57,147 bases of DNA from Fimbriimonadaceae bacterium (GCA_019638835.1 JAHBTC010000003.1:1-57147); one strand, 5' to 3'. Positions 24,702-32,265 are shown, counted from the stretch's first letter. The notes: generated by a model not told the origin, from the letters alone. A program made the numbers and translations.

Positions 24702-24774
24702 AGTATCGCGCCTCAGAAACAGGGGGTCGTCATCTAGTTCACGCGGAAGGTGTGATCTAGATCACACCTTCCGC
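24702..24774 (-). promoter_or_regulatory. CRP-type operator (32-bp palindrome) and promoter of paralogue 1
   Basis: TGTGATCTAGATCACA at 24751-24766 is an exact TGTGA-N6-TCACA site. The symmetry extends outward as GCGGAAGG (24743-24750) and CCTTCCGC (24767-24774), giving a perfect 32-bp palindrome. On the minus strand GATACT at 24707-24702 is a candidate -10 whose centre is 54 bases from the operator centre; no good -35 is visible, as expected for an activator-dependent promoter. The ATG is 45 bases after the -10. Confidence 0.75.
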
Positions 24775-24807
24775 CGACGCTATATGTGAGGGCCGCCGCG
24801 TTCCGTC

Positions 24808-24828
24808 GCAACGACCCCCTGGGGTTGC
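24808..24828 (-). terminator. Hairpin after paralogue 2
   Basis: GCAA...TTGC encloses CCCC...GGGG with a 3-base bulge, 14 bases past the stop at 24842. No T-run follows, so it is a weaker terminator candidate than those of the neighbouring paralogues. Confidence 0.4.
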
Positions 24829-24841
24829 TCTTGAGAGAATC

Positions 24842-25201
24842 TCAGTCCACTTGCCGGATGTATCCGGTGTAGCGCTGGGAAACCCCGTTGTTCACGATCT
24901 CAACGTGGCCGCGTCCGCCGCGATCCAGCGAGAACTCCACGAGTGGCTCGTTGTCGATCAGTTCATCCTTGCCACACAGATTGCCGTATCCGTCATAGAC
25001 GAAGATATCAAGATCGCTGTAAGCATTCGTGCCTTCTAAGTAGATGACATAGTCGCCAGCACTCAAGGTGTAGTCCCGAGTGACTACCGAGTCGGCACCA
25101 ATTCGACCGGATACCGTTTGTCTCCAACCTACGGCGGCCTGAGAAATGGCTAGGGCGCAGACTGCAGAAACGACGAAGATGTTGCGGGTGATGTTTTTCA
25201 T
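24842..25201 (-). CDS. Small secreted protein with one PPC-like domain (paralogue 2)
   Basis: 119 residues from ATG 25201 (MKNITRN), which gives a signal peptide ending near residue 24; the open frame further upstream crosses the promoter and operator. The single domain matches its neighbours: VSGRIGADS, AGDYVIYLEG, SDLDIFVYDGYGNLCG, DELIDNEPLVEF and NNGVSQRYTGYIRQ. An AAGG lies about 13 bases before the start. The leader just before the ATG (AACGGAAAATG) resembles those of paralogues 1 and 3, indicating that gene and control region duplicated together. Confidence 0.72.
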   Translation of the reverse strand: MKNITRNIFVVSAVCALAISQAAVGWRQTVSGRIGADSVVTRDYTLSAGDYVIYLEGTNAYSDLDIFVYDGYGNLCGKDELIDNEPLVEFSLDRGGRGHVEIVNNGVSQRYTGYIRQVD

Positions 25202-25244
25202 TTTCCGTTTTCCTTGAGTCGCTTTCTTTGCGGCTCGTAAGATG

Positions 25245-25310
25245 ATTGTCGCCCAGCGGAAATGCTTGCACCCGCAATGATTCACAGGCGAAATGTGATG
25301 TAGATCACAT
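25245..25310 (-). promoter_or_regulatory. CRP-type operator and promoter of paralogue 2
   Basis: TGTGATGTAGATCACA at 25294-25309 matches TGTGA-N6-TCACA exactly, flanked symmetrically by A and T. On the minus strand GACAAT at 25250-25245 (4 of 6 matches to TATAAT) lies at the same 54-base centre-to-centre distance seen at the other two genes, and 43 bases before the ATG. Confidence 0.72.
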
Positions 25311-25333
25311 CCATCGTTTGCCAAAAACTTGAG

Positions 25334-25373
25334 GTCTCAAAAGGAGACGCCCGCCGGCCAACGGCCGACGGGC
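25334..25373 (-). terminator. Strong double hairpin terminating paralogue 3
   Basis: GCCCG/CGGGC and CGGCC/GGCCG form a long GC-rich stem with an AAC loop at 25349-25373. On the minus strand it is followed by a second small hairpin (GTCTC/GAGAC) whose loop contains TTTT. It starts 19 bases after the stop at 25393. Confidence 0.65.
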
Positions 25374-25392
25374 GAGGTTGATTCCAAAGGGA

Positions 25393-26046
25393 TCAGAGGC
25401 GGCGGATACTTCCGGAATACGCCTGAGCGGCGCCGTAGTTGAACACCTTGATCGTGTAGGACTGGCTGCTGGACACTCGGAACTCAACAATCGGATTGTT
25501 GTCTTCCAATTCGTCCGAGCCCACCAAGTCACCTCGCGAGTTGTAGACAAAGCAGTCAAGATCGCCACGACTATTCCGGCCCGTCAAATCAACCCGATAC
25601 GTGCCATTGGATAGGCTCAGAGTGAACTCATCCGATTCGGACTCGACCAAGTAGCCCTCCATCGTGCGCATGAAACTCTGTGGAGCCGTGACCCCCGTTG
25701 ATCGAATGTTTCCCCGATAGGACTGTGACACCCCATAGTTCATCACTTGAACGGTGTACGTACCAGTTGAAGCGGCCCGGAAATCAACGATCGGATTGTT
25801 ATCGTCGAGATCATCACTCCCAATCAGATCGCCGTCCGCATTGTAAACAAAGCAGTCAAGATCTCCCCGAGTGTTACCACCGGTCAAATCCACCTTATAG
25901 TCTCCACGCGTCAAGGCAAACTCAAACTCCTTACTGTCTCCTTCCCCGAGATATCCACTGATCGAACGCTCCCAGAATGTTGCTTGTGCGATGGCGATGG
26001 CCGCAACGCAGCCAAAGGCGACGAGGTTTCGATTGATGTTCATCAT
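25393..26046 (-). CDS. Secreted protein with two tandem PPC-like domains (paralogue 3)
   Basis: 217 residues from adjacent ATGs at 26046 and 26043. A signal peptide (to about residue 22) is followed by two copies of the domain in the neighbouring genes, at about residues 25-115 and 127-216. Both contain DLDCFVYN, a GDL(I/V)GSD block, a D(L/E)xDNNPIV block and NYG(V/A)(S/A)Q(S/A)Y(R/S)G. A TGVTAPQS linker joins them. The two copies are more alike to each other than to the single-domain paralogues, so the second arose by internal duplication. AGGA lies about 11 bases before the start. Function unknown. Confidence 0.75.
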   Translation of the reverse strand: MMNINRNLVAFGCVAAIAIAQATFWERSISGYLGEGDSKEFEFALTRGDYKVDLTGGNTRGDLDCFVYNADGDLIGSDDLDDNNPIVDFRAASTGTYTVQVMNYGVSQSYRGNIRSTGVTAPQSFMRTMEGYLVESESDEFTLSLSNGTYRVDLTGRNSRGDLDCFVYNSRGDLVGSDELEDNNPIVEFRVSSSQSYTIKVFNYGAAQAYSGSIRRL

Positions 26047-26087
26047 TTTCGTTTCCTAGAGCCGTCTCAAATTTGGCTCATGCAAAC

Positions 26088-26152
26088 AGTATCACGTCAC
26101 CAAAATCAGATGAAAGTCGTTCATTCACACGTCATAGGTGATTTAGATCACA
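26088..26152 (-). promoter_or_regulatory. CRP-type operator and promoter of paralogue 3
   Basis: GGTGATTTAGATCACA at 26137-26152 differs from TGTGA-N6-TCACA by one base and overlaps the stop codon of the regulator gene. On the minus strand GATACT at 26093-26088 is identical to the -10 of paralogue 1 and lies at the same 54-base centre distance. The ATG is 41-44 bases downstream. Confidence 0.68.
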
Positions 26153-26867
26153 AAGGAGCAGCCATCGCCTTCAGAGCTTTGATCTGTATAAGAATAATCC
26201 TTTGTTTTTCATCATATTCGATCAGCCCTTCTCGGCGCCAACGTCCCAATGCTTTGTTCGTGTGTTCTCGGGAGCAGTGGATGAGACGCGACAATGTCTT
26301 CTGACTAAGTTCAAGCGGAATCAACACGGTTCGGTCTTCGCGCCGAATTCCCGTTCGCCTTGCCAAGTCAATAAGGGTATGCGCTAATCGCGCGTCGGCT
26401 GACCAAAACGATGCAACTCTGTCGGTGATACTTTCCACCAGTTTTTCGCCAAGTAACTTGATCATCCCCATAGCGATGAGTGGGTCGTCTTCTAACCCTT
26501 CCTGAATCTGCACTCCTGACCAAGCGTAGACACGGCATTCGGTCATCGCAATTACGTCCGCTGTCCGTCCCGACTCGACGACCATGGAGAGTTCCCCAAT
26601 GATCTCTCCTGGCCCCCTCAGTTTGAGAAGCGTACTTTCCCCCGGTGCAGTTTCTGATTCGATGCTGAGAAATCCTTCAAGAATGATGAATAGCAATCCC
26701 GCCGGGTCATCTTTGAAGAACAGATTGTTGCCCTCCGCCACTTTCCGAATACTTCCGCCGGAACAGTACTGAGCGATTTGCGATTCACTTAACTCCTGAA
26801 AGAGGAGCGACTTGGACAGCAGTTCGATCACTTCCGATGGTGCGGGCGACTTTGCGATATGGCTCAA
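26148..26867 (-). CDS. CRP/FNR-family transcription regulator
   Basis: 239 residues from TTG 26867, whose first bases overlap the cyclase-like gene's TGA (TTGA) and which has AAGGAG 10 bases upstream. Residues about 20-140 form a cyclic-nucleotide-binding domain with a phosphate-binding cassette (GEL 91-93, RTA 101-103) like that of E. coli CRP, so cNMP binding is likely. The C-terminal winged helix has recognition helix CSREHTNKAL (198-207); R200 and E201 correspond to CRP R180 and E181, which read TGTGA. That agrees with the TGTGA-type sites before the next three genes. It lacks the N-terminal cysteines of FNR. Confidence 0.9.
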   Translation of the reverse strand: MSHIAKSPAPSEVIELLSKSLLFQELSESQIAQYCSGGSIRKVAEGNNLFFKDDPAGLLFIILEGFLSIESETAPGESTLLKLRGPGEIIGELSMVVESGRTADVIAMTECRVYAWSGVQIQEGLEDDPLIAMGMIKLLGEKLVESITDRVASFWSADARLAHTLIDLARRTGIRREDRTVLIPLELSQKTLSRLIHCSREHTNKALGRWRREGLIEYDEKQRIILIQIKALKAMAAPL

Positions 26868-27940
26868 TTGGGCATGTCTCCTTGTCGGATAGGGGTTCCA
26901 TCACCTTGCGCGTTGCCTCCTCCTGGCCGGAAGTTGGGGGTGACGTCAATACTCTGTTCGCCGTTCGGTCGAGACGAGTCAGGGACGAAATCGTTGGTGC
27001 CTTGGTTTAAGGGTCGCGTTCGCGAGCGACCGTCCTCGTTGGTATTCGAGAAACCCGTTCGGTCGGGCTCCGCCTTCGGGATCTCAATCGGCTTGTCTTC
27101 CAAATCTGCCTGGGACGTAGTCTCAACACTTGAAGGAAGAGTTGGATTCGGCTCGTTTTGTCTCGACTGATAAATTTGGAATCCCATTGCTCCGAACGAA
27201 CCGAGAATGATCACAAGCAATACCAGGATGTAAGCCGTCCTCGCCCGCTGGTCGCCTTCCTCGTACTTCTTTTGAATCGCGCTGAGCTCATTTTTCCTAT
27301 GCTCGTCCTTAACGCCATCAAAAAATGCCCTTGCCGCGTCGCCGCTCAACTCTTCATCGGTCAGCGGTTGGTCCACGGGAGGCATGATTCGATAAGCACG
27401 CACTGAATGCGGAACCCCTTTGATATCAACCGGCCCAAGAAAGTGGCGGCGGTACTTGAGGTTAGAACGCGCGATGTTGTCAATCTCCTCGGAGACGATG
27501 ATCTCATTGGGTCCAGCCATCTGCTCCAGGCGGGCCGCGACCGCGACGGCCATCCCACTCACGGTGCCTTCTACCATCACGATATCGGAAGCGTGAATGC
27601 CGATGCGATGCCGAATCGGGAGTCGGTCCTTGGCTTCCGCATTGTCTTGCCGAGACCACTCCAACATATGGAGAGCCGCCTCCAAAGTCCGAACGGGGCT
27701 TGGGAAAACGGCCTTCCAACCATCGCCACGGTCTGTGACGATAGAACCTCCCGACTCTTCGATGAATTTGCGGAATTGAGTGAGGTGACGGCGCACCTCG
27801 CGAACGATAGACTCTTCGGCTTGAGACGTCATTGACGTGAAGCCGTGAATGTCCGATTGAAGGACCGTCGCAAACTGGCGACCGACCTCCTCCGTCGCTG
27901 GTTCAGGACGTGGAGATTCCATCACACCACCCGTACGCAT
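26864..27940 (-). CDS. Membrane protein with N-terminal class III nucleotidyl cyclase domain
   Basis: 358 residues from ATG 27940 (or ATG 27922). Residues about 20-185 form a class III cyclase homology domain: metal-binding D30 in SDIHGFTSMT and D73 in RGDG, HRIGIHAS near 111, and VAARLEQ near 134 with R137. Two usual catalytic residues differ: the purine-binding lysine position is T69 and the transition-state asparagine position is A133. A helix at 236-257 spans the membrane, leaving a proline- and asparagine-rich tail of about 100 residues outside. It is coupled to the CRP gene, so it is the obvious candidate source or modulator of its ligand. Confidence 0.85.
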   Translation of the reverse strand: MRTGGVMESPRPEPATEEVGRQFATVLQSDIHGFTSMTSQAEESIVREVRRHLTQFRKFIEESGGSIVTDRGDGWKAVFPSPVRTLEAALHMLEWSRQDNAEAKDRLPIRHRIGIHASDIVMVEGTVSGMAVAVAARLEQMAGPNEIIVSEEIDNIARSNLKYRRHFLGPVDIKGVPHSVRAYRIMPPVDQPLTDEELSGDAARAFFDGVKDEHRKNELSAIQKKYEEGDQRARTAYILVLLVIILGSFGAMGFQIYQSRQNEPNPTLPSSVETTSQADLEDKPIEIPKAEPDRTGFSNTNEDGRSRTRPLNQGTNDFVPDSSRPNGEQSIDVTPNFRPGGGNAQGDGTPIRQGDMPN

Positions 27941-27995
27941 ACTACTTGATGTAGGTGCGGCACTGACTCACTTTTCTTTACGTCTGAAACGAAAA

Positions 27996-28472
27996 ATGAA
28001 GCGCAATTTGCTCATTCTCTTCGGCGTAATCGTGGTCGCGCTCTTGAGTGTTGGATTTGTGGTCGCTTCCCGGCAACCAAGTGACGAAGCTTTGATTCGC
28101 GATTCGCTCGAGTCGGCTGTCGCCGCGAGCCGCGATGGTGCGCCGGGGAGCCTTTACGCCGAACTTAGCCGAAGCCTTGAAGTAAACGGGCAGATGGTTG
28201 GTCGCGATCCGGAAGTCAATGAGTTCATTAAGAAACTCAAACCCGAAATTGCTCTGGGGGAATACACGCCTGTTGTGGACGGCGACACGGCAACCGTCAC
28301 AACCGCCGCGAACGTTACTTTCGGTCTTGGTAACTTTTCGAACACGCAGGTCATCAACCGAGTTGAGATTGAGTTTGCAAGGGAGAGAGCCACCAAATGG
28401 GTTTTCATCCCGACCCACAAGTGGCGAATTACAAAGGTGAGCGCGCCCGATTTTGTTGCGCCCGACTACTGA
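27996..28472 (+). CDS. Membrane-anchored protein of unknown function
   Basis: 158 residues. One N-terminal membrane helix (about residues 5-25) is followed by a soluble domain with alternating helix and beta segments (RDSLESAVAASRDG then VNGDTATVTTAANV-like strands), reminiscent of NTF2-like or DUF4878-type lipoprotein-like domains, but I cannot assign it. It runs divergently from the cyclase gene with a 55-base gap that must hold both promoters. Its end overlaps the convergent SRPBCC gene by 7 bases. Confidence 0.6.
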   Translation: MKRNLLILFGVIVVALLSVGFVVASRQPSDEALIRDSLESAVAASRDGAPGSLYAELSRSLEVNGQMVGRDPEVNEFIKKLKPEIALGEYTPVVDGDTATVTTAANVTFGLGNFSNTQVINRVEIEFARERATKWVFIPTHKWRITKVSAPDFVAPDY

Positions 28473-28927
28473 CTCGCGGTTCGAGTCACAGACTCGGCGC
28501 GACGCTTGATGGCGTCCAAAATGGCTTCAAGATTCTGGCGAACCAGTCCAAAAATGACTTTCCCGACCAGCGGGCCCAGCCCCGGAACTCGGTACTCATA
28601 GTTCATCACGCTGTCAAATCGGGTTCCCCCGTTCTCTTCGGAGAACTTCCAAGTGCCATCCATTGTGTCGTAATCGCCTTCCAACTGTTTAAAGTAGCAA
28701 CAATGTCCGGCGTCATCCCATTCATCTTGCTGCCGCCATCGGACTTTTAGTTTGAAAGCGTTCACAACTCCCACATAATCGCTGACAACGCGACTTCCGT
28801 CCTCTTCAACCACCGTCAACGACTCCAGGTCCTCCATAAACTCGGGAAAAGATCGGTTATCCTTCGCGATAGCCAAAACGGTATCGAGCGGAGCGGCGAT
28901 CCAGGTGGATGTTTCCACGGTGGGCAT
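28466..28927 (-). CDS. SRPBCC-family (START/polyketide cyclase-like) protein
   Basis: 153 residues from ATG 28927 (MPTVETSTWIAAP); a GTG at 28954 in frame would add nine. The pattern is typical of the SRPBCC helix-grip fold: TSTWIAAPLDTVLAIAKD at the start, DLESLTVVEEDG, YVGVVNAFKLKVRWRQ, an EGDYDTMDGTWKF strand pair and a long C-terminal amphipathic helix (VRQNLEAILDAIKRR). Such proteins bind lipids or other hydrophobic ligands. Neighbours give no clue to the ligand. Confidence 0.75.
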   Translation of the reverse strand: MPTVETSTWIAAPLDTVLAIAKDNRSFPEFMEDLESLTVVEEDGSRVVSDYVGVVNAFKLKVRWRQQDEWDDAGHCCYFKQLEGDYDTMDGTWKFSEENGGTRFDSVMNYEYRVPGLGPLVGKVIFGLVRQNLEAILDAIKRRAESVTRTASQ

Positions 28928-28987
28928 GGCCCATGATGACGGAATCGGCGGCACGGTCTAAGGACGTAGAGAACAGACGAGGCCCAA

Positions 28988-30004
28988 ATGAGTCAAGAGA
29001 TCGAAGACCATCCGACTATGCGCGCACTGATCCTGGAAGAGCCGGGAACGATCGGATTGAGGCAGGTTCCAATTCCCACTGCAGGTCCCGGTGAAGTTCT
29101 TGTCCGGGTGAAAGCTGCCCCCACGTGCGGAACTGATCTTAAGGCGTTTCTCAGGGGACACCCGCAGATTCCCATGCCGGGAGTGTTCGGGCACGAATAC
29201 AGCGGAATCGTTGCCGCCGTAGGGAGCGACGCACCCTTTGAACTTGGTGACCATGTGATGGGAGTTCACTCCGCACCTTGCCAAGATTGCGCATGGTGCC
29301 AAAAAGGACAAGAGAACCTATGTGACTCCATCATGGCGACGAAGGTGTTAGGTAGTTACGCCGAGTATCTATTGATTCCTGCCCGAGTCGCAAAACTCAA
29401 TCTCTTCCACAAACCCGCATGGCTTAGCTTTGAAAGAGCGGCTCTCCTCGAACCTCTAGCTTGTGTCGCACACGGTATTGAGAGACTGAAGACTAACGAA
29501 GATGACCGCGTACTGATTATCGGTCCGGGTGCAATCGGCCTGATGTTCGTAGCCGCGCTAAGGCTCCTTGGGTACCGGAACATAGTGCTCGCAGGACGGA
29601 ACCAAACCCGACTCGCGATCGGAGAGCGGTTTGGAGCCGAATCTGTAGCGCTAGACCAAGTACAGGGGCACTTTGACCTCGTAATTGAATGTACGGGAAA
29701 AGTGGAAGTATGGGAGCGCAGTCTTGACCACGTTCGTCGCGGCGGAAACCTGATGCTGTTCGGCGGATGTCCTGCCGGCAGCAAGGCATGCTTTGATACA
29801 AGTCGCATGCATTACGACGAGATCACGCTTTTGAGTCCGTTTCATTTCGGGACAAAAGCGGTACGCACCGCAAGGTCGTGGCTTCTCGATCCTGAATTCG
29901 ACCTCTCCCCCCTCGTAACCGCCGAGCGCGACCTGAGCGAAGGTGAGGCAGTCTTCCGTGATCTCGAAGCGGGGATCGGACTGAAATACATCTTCCGCCC
30001 ATGA
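28988..30004 (+). CDS. Zinc-dependent medium-chain alcohol dehydrogenase (1 of 2)
   Basis: 338 residues from ATG 28988, with GAGG six bases upstream; ATG 29018 is an alternative. Catalytic zinc ligands lie in PTCGTD and GHEYSG, the structural zinc site is CQDCAWCQKGQENLC (four cysteines), and the NAD(P)-binding Rossmann motif is GPGAIGL. This is the threonine/sorbitol dehydrogenase-like branch of the MDR superfamily. It overlaps a second, divergent paralogue by four bases (ATGA), so the two are made together and might form a pair acting on one pathway. Substrate unknown. Confidence 0.82.
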   Translation: MSQEIEDHPTMRALILEEPGTIGLRQVPIPTAGPGEVLVRVKAAPTCGTDLKAFLRGHPQIPMPGVFGHEYSGIVAAVGSDAPFELGDHVMGVHSAPCQDCAWCQKGQENLCDSIMATKVLGSYAEYLLIPARVAKLNLFHKPAWLSFERAALLEPLACVAHGIERLKTNEDDRVLIIGPGAIGLMFVAALRLLGYRNIVLAGRNQTRLAIGERFGAESVALDQVQGHFDLVIECTGKVEVWERSLDHVRRGGNLMLFGGCPAGSKACFDTSRMHYDEITLLSPFHFGTKAVRTARSWLLDPEFDLSPLVTAERDLSEGEAVFRDLEAGIGLKYIFRP

Positions 30005-30957
30005 AACTGGCCCGCTATTACGCCGGCGGAGAACTTCGAATCGAGGAGGCGCCCGTCCCCGCTTGTCCGGCCGGGGGCCTTCTCGTTCGTACAGAGGCAT
30101 GTGGCCTTTGTTCGGGCGAACTCATGACGTGGTATCTCGATCGCAAGGCACCCCACGTGATCGGACACGAGGTCGCAGGAATCGTGGTGGAGAGCGAGGA
30201 TTCTCGGTTTCCAGTTGGATGCCGGGTTGTGCCCCACCATCACGCGCCCTGCGGCAACTGTGAACTCTGTCGCCGAGGCGCATTTGTTCATTGCCCTACA
30301 TGGAAGAGCACACGGCTAGTGCCAGGCGGGATGGCTGAGTTCTTTGCTGTTTCTGCGGAACTCCTCACCGATACTCATCGAGCGGACGACTTGAACCCTC
30401 GTGATGCGGCGCTCGTTGAGCCCCTTGCCTGCGTCTGCAAACAAATCCGTCGTCTGGGCAACCCCTGCGGTGACTCCGTGGCGATCGTCGGCCTTGGGGT
30501 CATGGGGTTGCTTCATATGCAGCTCCTCGAAGGAGCAGTCGGATTTGACATCAATGAAGAGCGTGTGGACAGGGCGAGGCGCATGGGATTGGACGCCCGA
30601 GAGAACTCTCTGGAGCACAAGTTTTCGAACATTGTTGTAATGCCTGGGTCTGAGAAGGCGGTTGAATTTGCGCTTGATATCGCTGCCCCCGATGCCACGA
30701 TCGGGCTGTTTGCGCCTTTAGCTCCTGGTGCTGCCCCGCTCCATCCATGGGAGGACTACTACTTCAACGATATCAAGTGGATCAATAGCTACTCGTGCGG
30801 CCCCAACGACACGGCAGAAGCGATATCACATATCCGTGCCAAACGCGTGAAAGCTTTGGATGTGGTGAGTGATTTCATCCCTCTTGATGCTCTGCCTATG
30901 GCGTACGGAAAGATGCAACGAGGGGAGATCCTGAAGGCAATGGTTGTCTTCGACTAA
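30001..30957 (+). CDS. Zinc-dependent medium-chain alcohol dehydrogenase (2 of 2)
   Basis: 318 residues. Catalytic zinc motifs CGLCSGE and GHEVAG, structural site CGNCELCRRGAFVHC, and Rossmann motif GLGVMGL are all present. It is about 20 residues shorter than its upstream neighbour, partly because the segment between the Rossmann glycines and the cofactor-binding strand (LLEGAVGFDIN) is shortened. That could alter cofactor preference. The start ATG overlaps the stop of the first dehydrogenase. The two proteins are clearly paralogous but well diverged. Confidence 0.8.
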   Translation: MKLARYYAGGELRIEEAPVPACPAGGLLVRTEACGLCSGELMTWYLDRKAPHVIGHEVAGIVVESEDSRFPVGCRVVPHHHAPCGNCELCRRGAFVHCPTWKSTRLVPGGMAEFFAVSAELLTDTHRADDLNPRDAALVEPLACVCKQIRRLGNPCGDSVAIVGLGVMGLLHMQLLEGAVGFDINEERVDRARRMGLDARENSLEHKFSNIVVMPGSEKAVEFALDIAAPDATIGLFAPLAPGAAPLHPWEDYYFNDIKWINSYSCGPNDTAEAISHIRAKRVKALDVVSDFIPLDALPMAYGKMQRGEILKAMVVFD

Positions 30958-31026
30958 GCCCATCGGCACCAGTTTTTCACTCGCTGACGCGCTCCGCCGT
31001 ACTTTCAACCGTCTAAGATAGACACG

Positions 31027-32265
31027 ATGAACCTCCGCACCCTCCTTTGCGTAGGCTGCTCACTCCTCCTTGTGGGCGTGAAGGCGGCGGAACATCGTGA
31101 GTTCCTACCCGGGGCTCCGCTCTGGGTCGAGCAAGCCGTTGCGGTGCGGCAAGAGGCAAATCCCCCAGAACAAGAGAAAGCGGACGGGGCACTAGCCCGA
31201 GATATTGAAGCCGACCAAAAACTTGGAGCCGAAGTTTACAAAGAGATCGCAGAGCAGGTCACATTCGACGAGACCGAAGAAATCGGCGGTCGGGTGAGCG
31301 CCATCGGCGCGAAACTTGCCCTGATCGCAAACGACACGCACGCCCTCGCCCTTTGGGGAGACAAACGCTTCGTCAAGTTGGACTATAAGTTTTTCGTTAT
31401 CAAAGACGACGAGGTGAATGCGTTCTCTGTTCCAGGGGGATACATCTATATCTACACTGGCTTGCTAGACTTTTGTGAGTCAGATGACGAGTTGGCAGGC
31501 GTCATCGGACACGAAATCGCGCACGCGTCATTCCGGCATGTCGCCGAGATGCAGAAGCGGCGTTCCACAATCGATCTTGCGACTCTCCCCCTTCTACTCG
31601 TCGCAATTCTCACGAATAGCCCCGACGCGGGAAACGCAATGATCGGTATGCAGGCCCTCAGCCTCGCCTTATCTTCAGGATGGAGTGTCGAAGCCGAAAC
31701 GTCCGCCGATTATGGGGGGCTCCAGTACATTCGAAAGAGCGACTACAACCCGACAGGATTGCTGACTTTCATGGAGCGACTCGGTGCAAGAGATCGTCTC
31801 TCTCCCGTCCAAAACCTCGGCATTCTCCGTACCCACCCGCCGTCCTCCGAGCGGATTCAGTTTCTGCGAACCGAGATGAACAACTTGGATATTCCGATTC
31901 AGCGGAGCAAAGTAACCAAGTCATTCCGTGCTTCGATCGAGTCAACCGATGTTGGAAGTCTAAGGCTCATGTTCGGCGAGATTCCGATCCACGATTTCAA
32001 TGGTTCGGATGCTATTCCTCGGGCGGACGCGGCCGTGGAAGCCCTCAATCAGTTCTTTGATAAAGAGCCCTACTTAATGGACTTCGAGATGACGTCGACC
32101 GGAGTTGTGCGTGGCCTAAATCGAAGGTTGTTTGAAGTTCGCATGGAAGACTTAGAGGGCCAGAACCGGACCCTAAATGAAACGATAGAGGAAGTCCGCA
32201 ACAACATGAAACGTGCGCTCTTCGACTTTAACTTCAAGATCGGTCAATCTCGTACACCGCGCTGA
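31027..32265 (+). CDS. Secreted M48-family zinc metalloprotease
   Basis: 412 residues with a signal peptide (MNLRTLLCVGCSLLLVG...). The zinc motif is HEIAHASFRH near residue 160 (HExxH followed by a conserved histidine), preceded by VNAFSVPGGYIYIYTGLLD, the typical M48 signature, and followed by SVEAETSADYGGLQYI carrying the third ligand glutamate. BepA/YfgC-like M48 proteins act in outer-membrane quality control; this one lacks obvious TPR repeats and has an unassigned C-terminal 120 residues. Its 3' end overlaps the convergent hydrolase gene by 22 bases. Confidence 0.88.
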   Translation: MNLRTLLCVGCSLLLVGVKAAEHREFLPGAPLWVEQAVAVRQEANPPEQEKADGALARDIEADQKLGAEVYKEIAEQVTFDETEEIGGRVSAIGAKLALIANDTHALALWGDKRFVKLDYKFFVIKDDEVNAFSVPGGYIYIYTGLLDFCESDDELAGVIGHEIAHASFRHVAEMQKRRSTIDLATLPLLLVAILTNSPDAGNAMIGMQALSLALSSGWSVEAETSADYGGLQYIRKSDYNPTGLLTFMERLGARDRLSPVQNLGILRTHPPSSERIQFLRTEMNNLDIPIQRSKVTKSFRASIESTDVGSLRLMFGEIPIHDFNGSDAIPRADAAVEALNQFFDKEPYLMDFEMTSTGVVRGLNRRLFEVRMEDLEGQNRTLNETIEEVRNNMKRALFDFNFKIGQSRTPR

